In this document: positions 29,997-42,756 of the stretch, piece after piece
How the letters are laid out: the number at the start of each line of letters is the position of its first letter
Numbering within the stretch: position 1 is the first letter of the stretch
Made by a program: the position numbers and the translations under genes
NCBI RefSeq assembly: GCF_020085105.1
Contig: NC_058051.1
Span: forward strand, 21,155,955-21,219,954
Direction of reading: 5' to 3'
Source: Siniperca chuatsi
Lineage: Eukaryota; Chordata; Actinopteri; Centrarchiformes; Sinipercidae
DNA length: 64,000 nt
The notes under the pieces: generated by a model
Told to the model about the DNA's origin: nothing
The model's input: only the letters and a program-made list of their open reading frames with translations
Database searches by the model: none

Positions 29997-30077
29997 CGTA
30001 GAAAAGGTTTCAGTCATAGTCACTGGACACTGTTTTCAAAACAGTGTCCAGTGACTATGACTGAAACCTTTTCTACG
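29997..30077. repeat. 81-bp near-perfect palindrome in the CRELD1 5' intron
   Basis: The left arm 29997-30036 (starting CGTAGAAAAGGTTTCAG) is the exact reverse complement of the right arm 30038-30077, with a single C at 30037 between them. The arms are 40 bases each without mismatch. A 12-base direct repeat CTTCTCATTGAT lies outside (29951-29962 and 30079-30090). The palindrome is about 105 bases upstream of the acceptor of the first coding CRELD1 exon. Confidence 0.95.
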
Positions 30078-30779
30078 ACTTCTCATTGATATACATGTAT
30101 ACTTTCAGAAAAGCTTTACCTTTCATGTTTCCTAGTGGAGACCCTGACATAACTTACAAACAGTACAAACTGGCTGCTACATACAACACAGAGCAATCCA
30201 AAGCCATGCAATATACAGTATACTAGCATTACTTTTGTGAAGCATAATGTTCAGTATTTATTGGGATAGAGTGGTGATAATTTCACTATCTTTTTTAAGC
30301 TGTAGTATTTGTAGTTGAACTGCTGTCCTGTTATTCAGTTCACCCTCACGTCAAAGGTATTAATGTTATTTTCATACAGTTTAAATTGTTTTCATAATTT
30401 GGGTGAAATTTAAACAGAGGGCCCTTCACACAATGTAATCCTCAAGTAGCTCAGTGACGGGTCTCCAAATGCTGTTACAATCATTCAATCTTGTTAGAAA
30501 AGCTTTACACACACAGTTTCGCCTGGATGCTCTTCTTTCACGGTTAGCTTAGCTAGCTCAGCATCAACACCACACAAAATTAGCCAACTAGCAGCTGGCT
30601 AAAGTCAATATATTTAGCTGTTAGCCTAAGCTAACGTTGTCTATCACAGTCTGCTCATCTGTCCGGTCTATCTTTAAAGCCTATTGAACTCAGCGATAGC
30701 GTCCTCCTGGCTTTAACATTAGATATCTGCTAAATTATCTTTATTGCCGTTATTCTGAAATTAGCTAGCCGAACTGTTT

Positions 30780-31060
30780 TTATCGGTTATTCTGGTTTTA
30801 CCTTATTGCAAAGCCACCACGTCCGCAGCACCACTGATGATTGTCTGATTCCCTGCTGGTTCACACAATGCAGGAAGAGTTTCACATTTTGGACAGCCAC
30901 TTTTAATGCTTCAAGTGTGCCATTTTAGTTGGTTAAGCCAGAGCAATGGCCAACCAGCTGAATGGCTAGCTAGCTAAAGCTGATAGTGCTCGTGCAGGCT
31001 GGTGTGGCGCGAGGATGCGCTGGGAATGGATGAATGAATGAATGAACAGCTTCCAGTTGG
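30780..31060 (-). promoter_or_regulatory. creld1: Presumed CRELD1 promoter and noncoding first exon
   Basis: The first coding exon of CRELD1 begins at a splice acceptor, so transcription must start further up. The best candidate is this stretch, which has more CpG (GGTGTGGCGCGAGGATGCGC at about 31000-31020). It also has a possible donor on the minus strand near 30800 (AATAAGGTAAAACC). The exact start site is not determinable by eye. Confidence 0.4.
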
Positions 31061-32108
31061 TTCTCTGTTTTCCATGCAGCTGAGCCACACAGAATATGGC
31101 ACCGCCCAAACCCGCTGGGATTTAATTCATCAACCAATCACTCAACATCCAATTTTAAACAGATGGTCCCGTATGTCAGTGATGTCATATTGAGAATACA
31201 GACGCATCATGTTTATCAACCAATTTAAATAATGTCGCAGCTCTTGTCTATAATAACAGTTTAGATATTTTTAAAATACATTTTAACGACCTATATGTAA
31301 ACATTTAGACAATTTAAGATATCTGCAATTACTGATCAAAACTAATAATTCATATTATATGCTATATTAATATGCTAATTAATTTTTACATGTCAAAACC
31401 TGACAGGCACATTGTCCCGCACAGATAATTTTACAAAATGTAGACTTACCCCATAGCAGGATGTAGTTTGTGGGTTCCCTTGTAAGAATGCTCCCACAAC
31501 AACCTGAAGCCATTTTTGCTGAACATGAACAAGTTTTTTTTGTTGTTTTTTTAATGAATAAGAATTGACGCCGTTTTGTAGTCAGAAGAGCATCTGTCTA
31601 CATTATTCAGACACATTCTTTATTCAATCCCACTTTAAAGGGTAAGACAAAACACAGTATAAAATGGACTCACCATGCCTGGACACGGAATTGATAATAC
31701 TCATGAGCAAACTCAGAAGGGAAATAGCTTACTTTTGTTTAGTATTTTTCTTCATGTCTCTAAGGGCTTTCATATGCAATACATGTGCATGCAGAATGTC
31801 AACTCATAAATACTTCAAACACACAATGGCTTGGACTGAAAAACGGCTTAAATAAACAATGTAGTGTCAGGACAAAAACAATGAGGCAATTTGCTTCATT
31901 GAGATTCTTGTTTTGCATCTTAGTGTAATTTTGGTAGTCTACTAAGGCATGCTGTTTTTGAAATACAGTATATTCACCAATTTGTGATCAAACTGTATCA
32001 ACTGATGTATTTTTCTTTGAATTTACTTTTAGAAGTAGTGTGAAGTTGTAGTGTTGTGCACATTTATTTCTCTGGAGCAGCAGGAGCTCAACCTATAACA
32101 AACCAGCT
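31061..32108. other. Intergenic, CRELD1 to IL17RC
   Basis: AT-rich sequence with no gene or named repeat recognised. The 63-codon open frame at 31664-31855 shows no family resemblance. Confidence 0.5.
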
Positions 32109-32114
32109 TTTATT
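32109..32114 (-). terminator. il17rc: IL17RC polyadenylation signal
   Basis: TTTATT on the plus strand is AATAAA on the minus strand, about 200 bases past the IL17RC stop codon. Confidence 0.55.
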
Positions 32115-32312
32115 TGAAAAAGAAACTACTGTTTCTGCTGCCAGAAACATAAAACACTTCACCCCCTTTTCAACAGCCACTAGACCCCAGATGTTTAGAC
32201 AAGCAAATGCAAAAGCTGCAGACCTATATTGATTTGTCTGAGCATCTCCCAGAGCATCACTTCAACTCATTACTGGCGGCTCATCCCAAAACTGAAGCGC
32301 CCTCTCCTGCTG

Positions 32313-35300
32313 TCAGACCCATTCTATTTCACTGACCTTAGGGCTTGTGTCAGGGCTGGAAGGAGTAAAAAGACATGGCTGCAAGGGCACTGTTTCCCCA
32401 GAGTCTTCCCCTCCCACCCCAACACAACTCTTGGACACTCCTGCAAGGTGTAATACAGATGTCCCCGCTGTGAACCCCGACAGCCCTCGTGCCAGAGCTC
32501 GGGATGCCATCCTGAGCCCCCCTGCTCTTTTCCGTCTGGCTGATGCTTTAGCCATTTGCCGAGAACCAGCAAGTTCAGTCAGAAAACCCAGGCTCTGGGA
32601 GGGGAGGCTGTAGACATGAAGGCCGCGGAAAAGTTCTGGCAGCGGCCGGAAACCACCTGGAGGCTCAGGTGGAAGTGATTCAAACTGCACCAACATAAAC
32701 CGCTCTCCAGCGCGGCCCTGTAAATAGTCAGCTAGAATACAGCTCAATGAAGCAGTAAACACATCTACACAGGGAGAAGAGGCAGTGTAGCTTCTTCCCG
32801 CTTCCTCTTCCTCCATGTCTCTGTTCCTCTCCCTGGGAGTGTTTCTGTCCCAGCTCCGAGCTCCCCATTCTTCAGCCCTTATCCAGGCGGCCTGGGTTAG
32901 GACTAGCACCACTTTGCCCCCCTGCCTTTGCAGTCTGTTCAGTCTTGAGTGGAGCCAAGGCACAGGGCCCAGTACGCTTAGCTCGGCCTGGCTCCACAGG
33001 TCTAAAGACACGCTGAAGCCCAGGCCTTGGAGGGATGTGCCCAGGTGACTCATCAGCTCTGGAAAAGCCAGGTTGTCATCAGGTGGGTACAGCAACAGCA
33101 CATGACCACCACCCACAGCACCTAAACAAATGAAGATTAAAACCTTTTATAAAGTTTAAAGGAATAGTTTGACATTTTGAGAACTACGCTTGTTTGCTTT
33201 CTGTTAGACGAGAAAATCGATACCACACTCATATCTATCCGTTAAATACAAAGCTACAGCTAGGAGACAGTCTGCATAATTTAGTTTAGCTGTATCTTGT
33301 TTGTTTAATCTGTGTAAAAACAAAATATAAAAATGACAATTTGTCATTTTACAGGGGGGTTATGTGCCAGACTATTTCTTGGCTGGGGGCAGTAGTCATT
33401 CTTCGCTGGTTGCCTGGCAACTGTTCAGAGGTAGATTTTGTTACCGTTGAACAGAGCCAAGCTAGCTGTTTCCCCCTGTTTCCAGTCTTTGTGCTAAGCT
33501 AAGCTAACCGGCTGCTGGCTGTAGCTTCATATTTAACGGACAGATACGAGGGTCATATCGACCTTCTCTTCTAACTCTCTCTGTGTTTCCCAAAATGTTG
33601 AACTATTCCTTTAAGAATATTTAAACTATGAGATAGGATAAGAGGAGATTATTTTTTTGGATTCCTTCAGAGAAGAATGAGCCATAATGTTTTCAGTAGC
33701 TATCAGAAAAGATGAGAATTTAGGAAGAAAGGGTAATAAATGCAAGTGAAAATTTAAATACAAGAACATTAATATTCATACATCTCTACACATGTATGAA
33801 TAAAAGTATGAACATGTAAACAGTATAAAGGGGATGTGCAAAATAGTGGTTGCCCAGTATGAAATAGATGGTCAGGCTTTCTCATACCTTTAACATCATC
33901 TTCTTTCAGCCATTTCCACACATAGCCTAAAAGGAAAACAGAAGTACACATTGAGGTATTTTGCTAAGGTGCTATTAATATTCAGTGACCTACAAATAGA
34001 AAACTGACCTTTTAGGACACCTTGTATAAAATAGGCTCCTAGTATGGCCAAACACATCAGTAGTACTACGACGAGGAGTGGCAGACTCCATCTCCATCGA
34101 GATGCTGGAAAATAAATTAATGATTAAGTATAGAAGTTTCACAGACACTGCTAATGTTCCAAGTGTACAGTGAATTAACAATGATTTATCTGTCATATTC
34201 TGATGACATAATTTAGCTTGTTTTAGCTGATAAGAGTTGAACATTAAAACACACTTAATCTGGGTGTGGACAATAATTAATAGTCTTACTTGCAAATGGA
34301 CACTGGGGCTCTGAGTATGACTCCAACCCATGTATCATTATCTAAAAAAATGAGTGAAAGAGTTAAGGTTAGTACAGCATGTACTGTAGGAAGAAGTGAA
34401 ACATGTTTACAATTGTATGTATAAATTGTATATTATATTTAAAGAGTAACGAAACCCCAAAGTTTTGGCCTGGAAATTCAAAAAAATGCCTCTAGAGGTT
34501 GGTTGGTGAGGAAAGCTGCCTCCATATACCTCACCTGCCTCGAGATCAGCCAATAGCAAAATTCAATTGCAATAGTCGGGTTTCAACCTGTAGAGGGCGG
34601 TCGCTATGCCTATTTATAACACAATATGTAGAATTTAAATACTTTGCACTAAAATGTCAAGATTTGGACCTGAATCCATCAACAACACTACTAAATACCT
34701 ATATAAAGTGGTTTTCAGCTGAAAAAAGTGGTTTTGGGGTTTAGTTACTCTTTAATATATCAGGACAAAGACAAGGATCACCTGAACACAAAGCAGAGGA
34801 TGTGACGACACATTGAACTCTCCTGTTTTCTGAAAAGTAAATTAAGAAATAAATCAATGAATAAATAAAGTGAAGATTCATCATTAAACATAATGTGTCA
34901 CAAATGATCTTAAGAGTTTACACTGAAACATTACAACTGAGATTATGTAATTATTTTGTCTCAATTCATGGACGGTTTTTCATTATTTCACTTTTTAAAT
35001 CAAATGAACACCATGTGTAACTTTAGTTATCAGTTACTTTGCCAATTCAGATTAATAATAAAAATAAAATCAACAATTAAATTGTGATGTATTATTATAG
35101 GTTAAGATAAGACTTAATTTATCCCCTGGGGGAAATTCAGAAGCTACCCAGCAGTATATGAATTAATTCAAAGTATCCACTTTTGCCAGCTGCAACATTA
35201 AAGTGATGAACACATTAATGCATCATAATTATAATCCAATAATATAATTTCTATAAATTATCTATAAACTAATATTCTGAAAGTGCAGTTAGTGCAGTCA

Positions 35301-38300
35301 ATGCCACAATGTAAAAATACTTCTGCAAGTAAGTCATGCATTCAAAATGTTACTTAAGTAAAAGTACATAAGTAGGATCATCAAAATGTACTTACAGTAT
35401 TAGAATTAAAAATATTCTTTAGTCAGAAAAATGGTTATATTAAGCACAAGTGTTATATTATAAAATATTATATTATTGGATTATTGTTACTGATGCATTA
35501 ATGTGTAAGCAGCATTTTAATGTTGTATCTAGTCTTGATGGAGTTTAACTGATTTATATTAGGTAGTTTAATCTGTAACTGTCAGATAAATGTAGTGGGG
35601 AAAAAAGTATTTCACTCTGAAATGTAGTGGAGTACAAAGTAAATTTAAATATTTAAGTAAAGTAGTACCTCAAAATTCTATGTAAGTAAGTACAGAACCT
35701 GAATGAATCTACTTAGTTACTTTCCACTACTACTGAGGATGTGACAGCTTGCAAATAAAGCAAAGTTTTCCTTGATGTTTTTACCCAATGTCCGTTGCGC
35801 GTTGCTCTCCAGCCAGCGTGTACATGGTTGTGCAGTCTCTGTCTGGAGCCCAACACCTCTTCACAGCGGCCTCCTGCCAGGTCTTTCTTGCACAGCCACA
35901 CCTCTGCCTCCAGTCTGCAGGGGGCAGTCACATTCCAGCTCAGCCCCGTGCCACCATCCCTCATCTGAGATTCCACCACAAACACAGAAACGTTGTGCTG
36001 CATTCTTTCTAGTGCATCTGGGGAAAAAAAAAGATAAGAAACATTACTACGCCGTGAAATCGTTTTTCATGCAAAATGTATCTTGCTCTCAGGTTGACCC
36101 CAGTGAACACCCTTTACCTTGTTGGTTTTTGAAAGGGCAGTATTGTCGTCGGAACGCCTGTCCCTTCCACCACATCTGAAAACAAAACGTTTTTTTAAAC
36201 ATCCAAAGAATGTTTGTAGCTGTCTTTTTCTTGTCAGTTACAATTAACATGTCAGATACCTGGAAGCACAGGCATGGTGCAACAAAGTTCGACGAAATTA
36301 CCATTTCTCTCTCGCCTTTGGGCTGCAAAGGTAAATAGAATAAAAAGTTAAAGAGATACACAGAGAATATTGATTTTCGGCTAAGAGTGCAGATTGATAT
36401 GAATAGTTTAGCATTGACTGACCCATGCAAGAACTTCTCCAGGCATTTCATTCCAAACCATCTGGCACATGGGTTCATCTTGTCTGGCATCAGTGTTTTC
36501 CAGTTGGAGGACAACATTTCTCTTATGATCAGTCAAAGCTCGGAGTCTGGGAGCTGAGACAGTGGACAGATCAGTCATCATAAGTTCTAATTGAGCTGTA
36601 TCACTCTCACAAGGATCGCTGTCCCTATATGCTAGTCTCAAAAAACAACAGGTGGAAGCAGAGCACACCTAAGTATTTTAAAATATGTTATCTTAATACA
36701 TTTGACAACAAAGATTCTTTTCGATTTTAAAACACCTCTTACCATCACATTCCTTTACAGTCCCGTCCAGTTTCATGGAGCAAACTAAAAGAAAGAGGGA
36801 GGAGTGGATGTTCAGTGATAATAGTAGTCGGCAATTCAGCGTGTCTTTTCTTATATTACACCACTTAACCTCACCTTCTTCTAAAGATGGCATTGTGATA
36901 TTTTGAATGTTGTGTGCTTCATTTGAATGTGTGTGGACGTGGACCACAACAGGAATGCCAAACTTCACTTCCTCTGTCAACAGCAGCTGCATTTGCAGAA
37001 AATATATGCATATTGTAAACTTTAAGTATGTAAAAGACAAAGATATTTTGGAAACTTCCTTTACTTGAGTAAAAGTATCAATACAACAATGTAAAAATAC
37101 TCCATTACAAATAAAAGTCTGGCATTGAAAATCCTACTTAAAAGTTCTGTAAAAGTACAGAAGAATTATCATCAAAATATACTTAAAGTATGAAAAGTGC
37201 AGTAAAAATGCTCCCTGTGACTACTATTATATTATTCAATTTTTAATGCTGTAGGCAGCATTTTACTGTTGTAGCTGGTCAAGCTGGAGATAGCTGATCT
37301 ATTTGAAATACAATTGGGTAGTTTTGTACAGTGGTTCCCAATCTCGGGGCCGGGCCCCTCTTAAGAGTCACAAGATAAATCTTGAGGGGTCATGAGATAA
37401 TTAATTGGAGAGGAAAGAAGAAGAAAAACAAAGTTCTGCTAAATAAATCTGTATTCATTTTTTGGACTTTTCTCTAATCTTTGCTTTTTTGTGTGAAATA
37501 ATGGATACTTTTACCTTTTGGGGCCTTGAACAGTAATATTAAGCCATCTGAGAAGTTTAGAGATGAAATGTTTCTTTGGTGGAAATGCTAACAACTCATG
37601 GACATCTGAAAAGTGGCAAAGTGATCCAACCAGACACCGCTTTTTTGTAAAGAGTCACAAGCTGACTTGTTGGAAACCACTGGTTTAATCTTAACATTGT
37701 GCTGTATGTTATAAGCTTATCATATGTTTTTTTATGTAAAATCTGTCAAATAAATATAGGCGAGTACAATATTTTCCACTGAAATGTAGTGGAGTAGAAG
37801 TATGTAACATAAAATGGATGTACTCAAGTAAGGTACCTCCAGTACAGTTCTTGAGTAAATCTACTTAATTACTTTCCACCACTGGAGACTAGTTAATTAA
37901 TTAATCAACAGAAACACCAACCAAATTAGGTAGTTCCTTCACACCTGCCCAATATTAGCTACCTTATGTGTGGGTTGTTGAGAAGCTTGGTCTAAACCGG
38001 AGTAGTTTGGCTTAAACCGGAGTGTCTTGCAAAATTCTATGGAGCCTGGGGAGCTGAGACACACTTTCACCAAAGCTGTAACACAGAGAGTAGAGAAGAA
38101 GAAGAGTTAACTGTGTAACTAGAATGAAGAAGTCAGAAAAAGTACTCTATCGAAAACAATGTGTTTGACTTTGTGTGTGTTTTGGGTTGACCATATGGTT
38201 CTACACTGTACCTCTTGGCTCAGGAAGCACAAACTGACCACTTCCCTCTGCCATTGGATCCGTGCCAAACAACACATCTTCATCATTATGTTCACCAGAA

Positions 38301-41223
38301 TCCTCAGAAACCTCCTTTGCATTATCTACTTCTGCAACGACAATGCGACAGTAAATACCACAGCAGAGGACACAATGTTTTAAAACCACACGAGCAGCCT
38401 GGTAGACAAGTCCAACAACTATGATAAGAATGGAGGAAACAGCTACTCAAGAAATGATTTGACAATAATAGTAGCACCAACAAAGATATCTACTGTGATA
38501 AGGAAAATGCATGATGCAGTTAGGAAAACTGATTCAAAAAGTTCAAGTGTGTCACCCTCGCTGATATCAAAGACATAAGCTTTATGACAATGTTTACCTT
38601 GGACTGTGATGACGATTTGCAGGCAAGGTTTACAATCACGTGCAGCTGAACAGCACAGAATCACTTTAAGCTGCAAATGTGTAACATTCACTGTATCATC
38701 TGGATCGGGCAGGGCAGCAGTGTACAGATGGGCTGTGGAAACAAGAGTGTTTCTGCTTTAGACAAACTGTAGGCTTTTTCTAGCAGGAGGTTATTACCAT
38801 GATATGAGATGCACTTGTGTTGACCGTGTTGCTACCTGAGCTCACATCGCAGTCCGTCAAACCCTGAAGAAAGGAAAGTTGTGGATGAGAACTGAATGTT
38901 CAACAATTCCACTCACCCATAACGAAACACACAGTGAGTACACTGTTGACAGGTGTCAACAGTGGTATTCAGATTCTTTATATGAGTGAAAGCAGCACTG
39001 CCACAAGTAAAAGTCCTAATTATTAAAAGTAAAATTGCTTATTATGCAGGGATTAATTCTTTAAAAATCATTGTATTTCAGTCAAAAAGGAGGAGCTTCA
39101 GAAGTTTAGAAGATGATTAGAAATAACTAAATAAAACACATTTTTAAAAATGCATGATCAAAATGGAATTTTGAAATAAGTATGGTAGGGATGTGGCTGT
39201 TAGATCAGATGCCAAATACTTTGTGTATTGTAAGATGGGTATGTGTAATAAATAAAACTATTTTATAAGGACCACAGCATTTGACCAACATTATCTCTCC
39301 TCATCTTGGCCCATTGGCCCCCTCTGTCAAATCACATGCAAAAAACCTTGGAGCCGTAATCAATTCAGGATTGAAGTTTAACATACAAATCAATCAGGTA
39401 GTAAAATTAAGTTTCATGCAGCTCCACATCATCTCCAAACTCAGATATATTCTCTGTACTTCTGACCTGGAGAAAGTCATCCATGCCTTCAAATCCTCTT
39501 GCCTTGATTACTGTAACTCGTATTTTTTCTTGTTTATCCCGTCTCCAACTAGTTCAAAATGCAGCAGCAAGAGTTTTAACAAGGTCAAAAAAGAGGGAGC
39601 ACATTACTCCCATTCTTGCCTCCCTTCACTGACTGCCTGTTAGTTACAGGATTGATTTTAAAATCCTGATGTTTGTCTGCAAAGTGTTAAATGGTCGTGC
39701 TTCCTCTTACGTTACAGAACTCCTGTCCCCATATCACACTGTGAGAGAACTGAGATCATCTGACCAAAGACTTCTGCCGGTCCCGAGATGCAGAACTAAG
39801 TGTTATAGGGACAGGGCTTTCTCTATCGCTGCCCTAAAACTATGGAATTCTCTTCCTCCCACCATCCGATTCTCCCCCACTATTGAGACTTTCAAGAGTC
39901 ACCTTAAAACACACTTTTATTCACTAGCCTTTAAACTGTGCCTAACTTAACCAGCCCAGGTATTTCCCCTGAAGGCTCTATAGGTCTGTGTTGTCACTAT
40001 GGGCTCTGTGTAACCATGTGCTTTACTATAACTATTGTTGTTGTTGTTATTGTTATTGTTATTATTAGTATTATCATCACTCTGACTTTTATTCTCGTTT
40101 TTGTTTCATTCTTTCTTGATTTTTTTCTGTGTGTGCTGTAAAGCGTGTGTTGTGTGTTAAGTGCTATATAAATAAAGTTGAGTAATAAGCTGTAGCTTCA
40201 GCCTGTAGAAGATATTTTATGTTGTATTGTTTTATTCTGTACTGTTAGTTGGGAGTAATTGCCTTTTGTGTATAATTATTTACAGACTGCATTTCAATGG
40301 CTCCTTTCAAAGTTTTATACATATAATAGCAATGGAAACTACAGACAGGTGGCAAATTAAAAGGAAAAAGAGTATTTAGTTGAGCACTTCAGTAAGAACA
40401 GTGACTAGAGTGACATCTGCATTCAGATCTACTCTATGGAAGTGACATCAATTCCTCTCTTCCTATTTAAAACCTTTGTAATGTTTAATCTCGTCTATTG
40501 TTGTAAAGTTTTGATTGTCGCATGTGCTTGTAAGTATAAATGATACATACATACTGATGTTTCCTTTCAAACAAAATTCAGTGAAAATTCAAGCTATAAC
40601 AACCCTCCTTGAAAGTGGAGCAGTGGAGTAAGGTGTCATGCTCAGGTACCATAGTAAATAAATAATGGACATTATCTGATCTCTCTGTGTCTGTCTGTCT
40701 TGTCTCTCCAAACTGGCTAGACAATATAGATAGGTGGTAACACATTTAATTTAGAGTCCAAACAATACACATTCTTTGATATAAACAATATTTATATTAA
40801 AGAAAAACTAGATGAACTAAATTATAAACAACCTATAACTTAATTTATATTTGGCAGTTGTTTTGTATCATAAAGGGCACATTTTATAATATAAGAAAAG
40901 GTAGTTTAACAAATGACCCAATACAAACAAACAACAATATGGCCTATATATTATAATAAGACGTATTAAACTCACTACCACGTACATAATATACAAATAC
41001 ACGAAACAGAGTAGTAGTCACTCTGTTACAGCCTGGTTCCATAGTAGGATTTCTTAAGATATTAAGAAACCAGAGAATTATCATGGTGACTTGTTACCTT
41101 GCTACAGTTCAATTCAGGTGTGTCTTGGTCAATCATCTCCAGCGCTCTCGCGGACATGAACAGCCAGAAGTACAGCAGTGACAGCAGAGAACCACGTGGC
41201 ACCCGAAGGAGCGTGAGAGCCAT
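32313..41223 (-). CDS. il17rc: Interleukin-17 receptor C
   Basis: IL17RC pairs with IL17RA to receive IL-17A/F and signals through SEFIR-SEFIR contact with ACT1. About 16 coding exons: 41098-41223, 38836-38863, 38599-38734, 38213-38334, 37963-38075, 36876-36988, 36741-36786, 36421-36635, 36261-36324, 36118-36177, 35782-36019, 34783-34830, 34292-34341, 34009-34104, 33888-33926, 32313-33121. It starts with a signal peptide (MALTLLRVPRGSLLSLLYFW), then a Cys-containing ectodomain. One membrane segment follows (LPLLVVVLLMCLAILGAYF). The large last exon carries the SEFIR domain: HVLLLYPPDDN, VSLDLWSQAELSVLGPVPWL, GGKVVLVLTQAAW, FTASLSCILADYLQGRAG and LFRGLHVYSLPSQ match human IL17RC motif by motif. 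It looks intact. The gene lies in tandem between IL17RE and CRELD1, as in human. Small exons at 36741 and 38836 are less certain. Confidence 0.93.
33156..33614. mobile_element. TTAA-flanked MITE, copy 1 (IL17RC last intron)
   Basis: The left end TTTAAAGGAATAGTTTGACA and the right end (inverted TTAAAGGAATAGTTCAACAT) form terminal repeats, each flush with TTAA. The body has the GCTAAGCTAAGCTAACCGG and GTAGCTTCATATTTAACGG blocks common in percomorph genomes. It has no coding capacity. TTAA flanks are the hallmark of piggyBac-like insertion, but the TIR does not start with the usual CCC, so the superfamily is open. Confidence 0.8.
34439..34755. mobile_element. Second MITE family with TTAA ends (IL17RC intron)
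   Basis: The 317-base unit begins TTAAAGAGTAACGAAACCCC and ends with the inverse of TTAAAGAGTAACTAAACCCC. It carries no meaningful frame. It differs in body sequence from the MITE at 33156-33614 but shares the TTAA termini. Confidence 0.8.
35098..35155 (+). repeat. Short LINE/SINE 3'-tail-like fragment
   Basis: AAGATAAGACTTAATTTATC followed by CCCTGGGGGAAATTC resembles the tail shared by many fish retroposons (AAGATAAGACTTTATTGATC type). Only this tail is present. The family is uncertain. Confidence 0.35.
35285..35735. repeat. Interspersed repeat with AGTAAAAGTAC ends, copy A (IL17RC intron)
   Basis: Motifs such as TTACTTAAGTAAAAGTAC, TGAAATGTAGTGGAGTA and CTACTTAGTTACTTTCCAC recur in the same order at 37045-37885, with fragments at 38965-39065 and 53265-53345. 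This marks one AT-rich fish repeat family. No transposase is seen. Confidence 0.6.
37045..37885. repeat. Same repeat family, copy B, interrupted by a hAT MITE
   Basis: The copy shares TGAAATGTAGTGGAGTA and CTACTTAATTACTTTCCACC with copy A and is about 480 bases long once the inserted 37329-37682 element is set aside. Both copies are in IL17RC introns, in the same orientation. Confidence 0.6.
37329..37682. mobile_element. hAT-type MITE nested in repeat copy B
   Basis: The 354-base element runs from CAGTGGTTCCCAATC to the inverse of CAGTGGTTTCCAACA, the terminal repeat of Charlie-like hAT elements. The flanks GTTTTGTA and GTTTAATC look like a decayed 8-base target duplication. Copy A has an uninterrupted GTAGTTTAATCTG at the matching place. 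Confidence 0.8.
39270..40185 (+). mobile_element. 5'-truncated L2-type LINE in an IL17RC intron
   Basis: Two broken frames encode the C-terminal end of a non-LTR reverse transcriptase. The first has the LGAVINSGLKFNIQINQVVK and FKSSCLDYCNS motifs. The second has SDQRLLPVPRCRTKCYRDRA and LWNSLPPTIR. A frameshift separates them near 39.6 kb. The element ends with the L2/Maui-like tail GTGCTATATAAATAAAGTTG. It is inactive and only about 0.9 kb of the original remains. Confidence 0.88.
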
Positions 41224-42756
41224 TTCTTGGAGAGCGTCTCTGCGCCTGGCACAGGGTGCCTCTCTCCGGCGCACGTTTCCTGCTCCACGGCTAAACTCTC
41301 CTCATCCGAAACACAAAGAGCGACAGCCTTGTAACACTTATATCCACCCAGCAGCACGACATGACAGTGGTATTTCCTCCGAGAAACCAGTGACCAGGGC
41401 TTGTCCCACGCTGGCCAACTGTTGTGCCCTAACCTAACCTTCCTGGGTTTTTGTTCCACACGTCCTTCCCGATGATTGACAGCTCGGGTGTGGGGCGTGT
41501 CGCAGCGTTCTGGAAGACGTAACTTGTCAAACACATCACAACATACGTCTGATTTGTAATAACAAACAGCCAAAGACAGGTCTGCTTGACTCATGCATGG
41601 CGATTCAGATCGTTGCAAGGTGACAAGGATAAGGTAAAATATTTAGGTTACCTCACAGACAGTGGTGGCAACAATGAAAAGGGCATGTCAGTTCTGTGGC
41701 CCATCAATGTGCTAAGATTTATTACGGCCATTTGTTTTGAAGCATCCAGCTGAAACTCTTACAAGGAGAATGTGGACGGGGGTTCAGTGTATTACTCAAC
41801 AGCATACGTCACTCAACATATTGGCTGTTGCGGGAATTCAACCTGTCAGTATTTGTTCACAGGGTTTGGCCCATTAACTCTAAACCACCTCTGCACCCAA
41901 TTTATATTAATATATAGGAAAGCATTCGGTTAACATCTAACTGAAATCTTTCAGCTGGATTGCTGAAGTTTAATCATTAATTAAGTAGGTAAGTTAAATC
42001 CACGGTTAGAGATAAGTTGCAGTCTTGCTTATCTGCTGCACATTATGAAGCCCTAACATCTGTGTTAACTGTGTGCCTGTGGTCCTTAGGGCCAGTTAGT
42101 GTGCAAAAATGCAAAATCATTGTGGATCTTAAACGTATTTGTTTTCCATTATAGCCACGTGCCCAAAGAACACACTCAAACTCTGCATTCAGCTCTTTAT
42201 TATAATAAAGCCATGTGACTAAATTGACCTAGTTTGTAGGGGATCCTGTTTTCATATAAACTTAAAAGTCAATTGATACTGTATTGGCAGAATAAATAAC
42301 CTTTTTTCCCCATTTTATGACTATTACTCATACTTTGTATGATTTACACCTTGAATTTACATCAGCCTAATAAAAGGTTATGAAAAATCTGTCTTAGTTC
42401 AGTGTCCACGTAGTAAGTTACTCGCCTGACACGAGATTAACCTTTACGTGCTGAACTTGGATGTTTTTGCAGTAATGGGTAGTTCCCGTGTTTTATCTAC
42501 TGTGATGATTTACTTCCTCATTAATCCTGGCTAGCAGACCTGTCACTCAGCTCCACAGTAGTGGAGTCTTGTCAATGTTGTAGTTGTTCCACATAACTCA
42601 TTTGAATAAACAGGTTTCAGGAAACACATGAAGCTTATAAAATAGAGACTCATAACAAGAAAAAAAACAAAAAAACATTTCAGTTATATAAAAAGCAGGT
42701 TTGCCTCTCATTTCTTGTCATCACAAGTCATTTCTGTAGATAAACATGAATCTTTT
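41224..42756. other. Intergenic, IL17RC promoter and spacer to IL17RE
   Basis: The first 400 bases upstream of the IL17RC start are CpG-containing and are the likely promoter. An upstream in-frame ATG 17 codons before the chosen start would add a basic extension in front of the signal peptide, so I prefer the internal start. The rest is AT-rich with no gene recognised. Confidence 0.5.

Noticed and set aside
32347-32613. Plus-strand frames opposite the IL17RC SEFIR exon
   Set aside because: Shadows of the conserved minus-strand SEFIR coding sequence.
41133-41618. 161-codon minus-strand frame upstream of IL17RC
   Set aside because: It covers the IL17RC promoter and overlaps exon 1 in another frame, has no known motif, and the sense frame carries a clear signal peptide.
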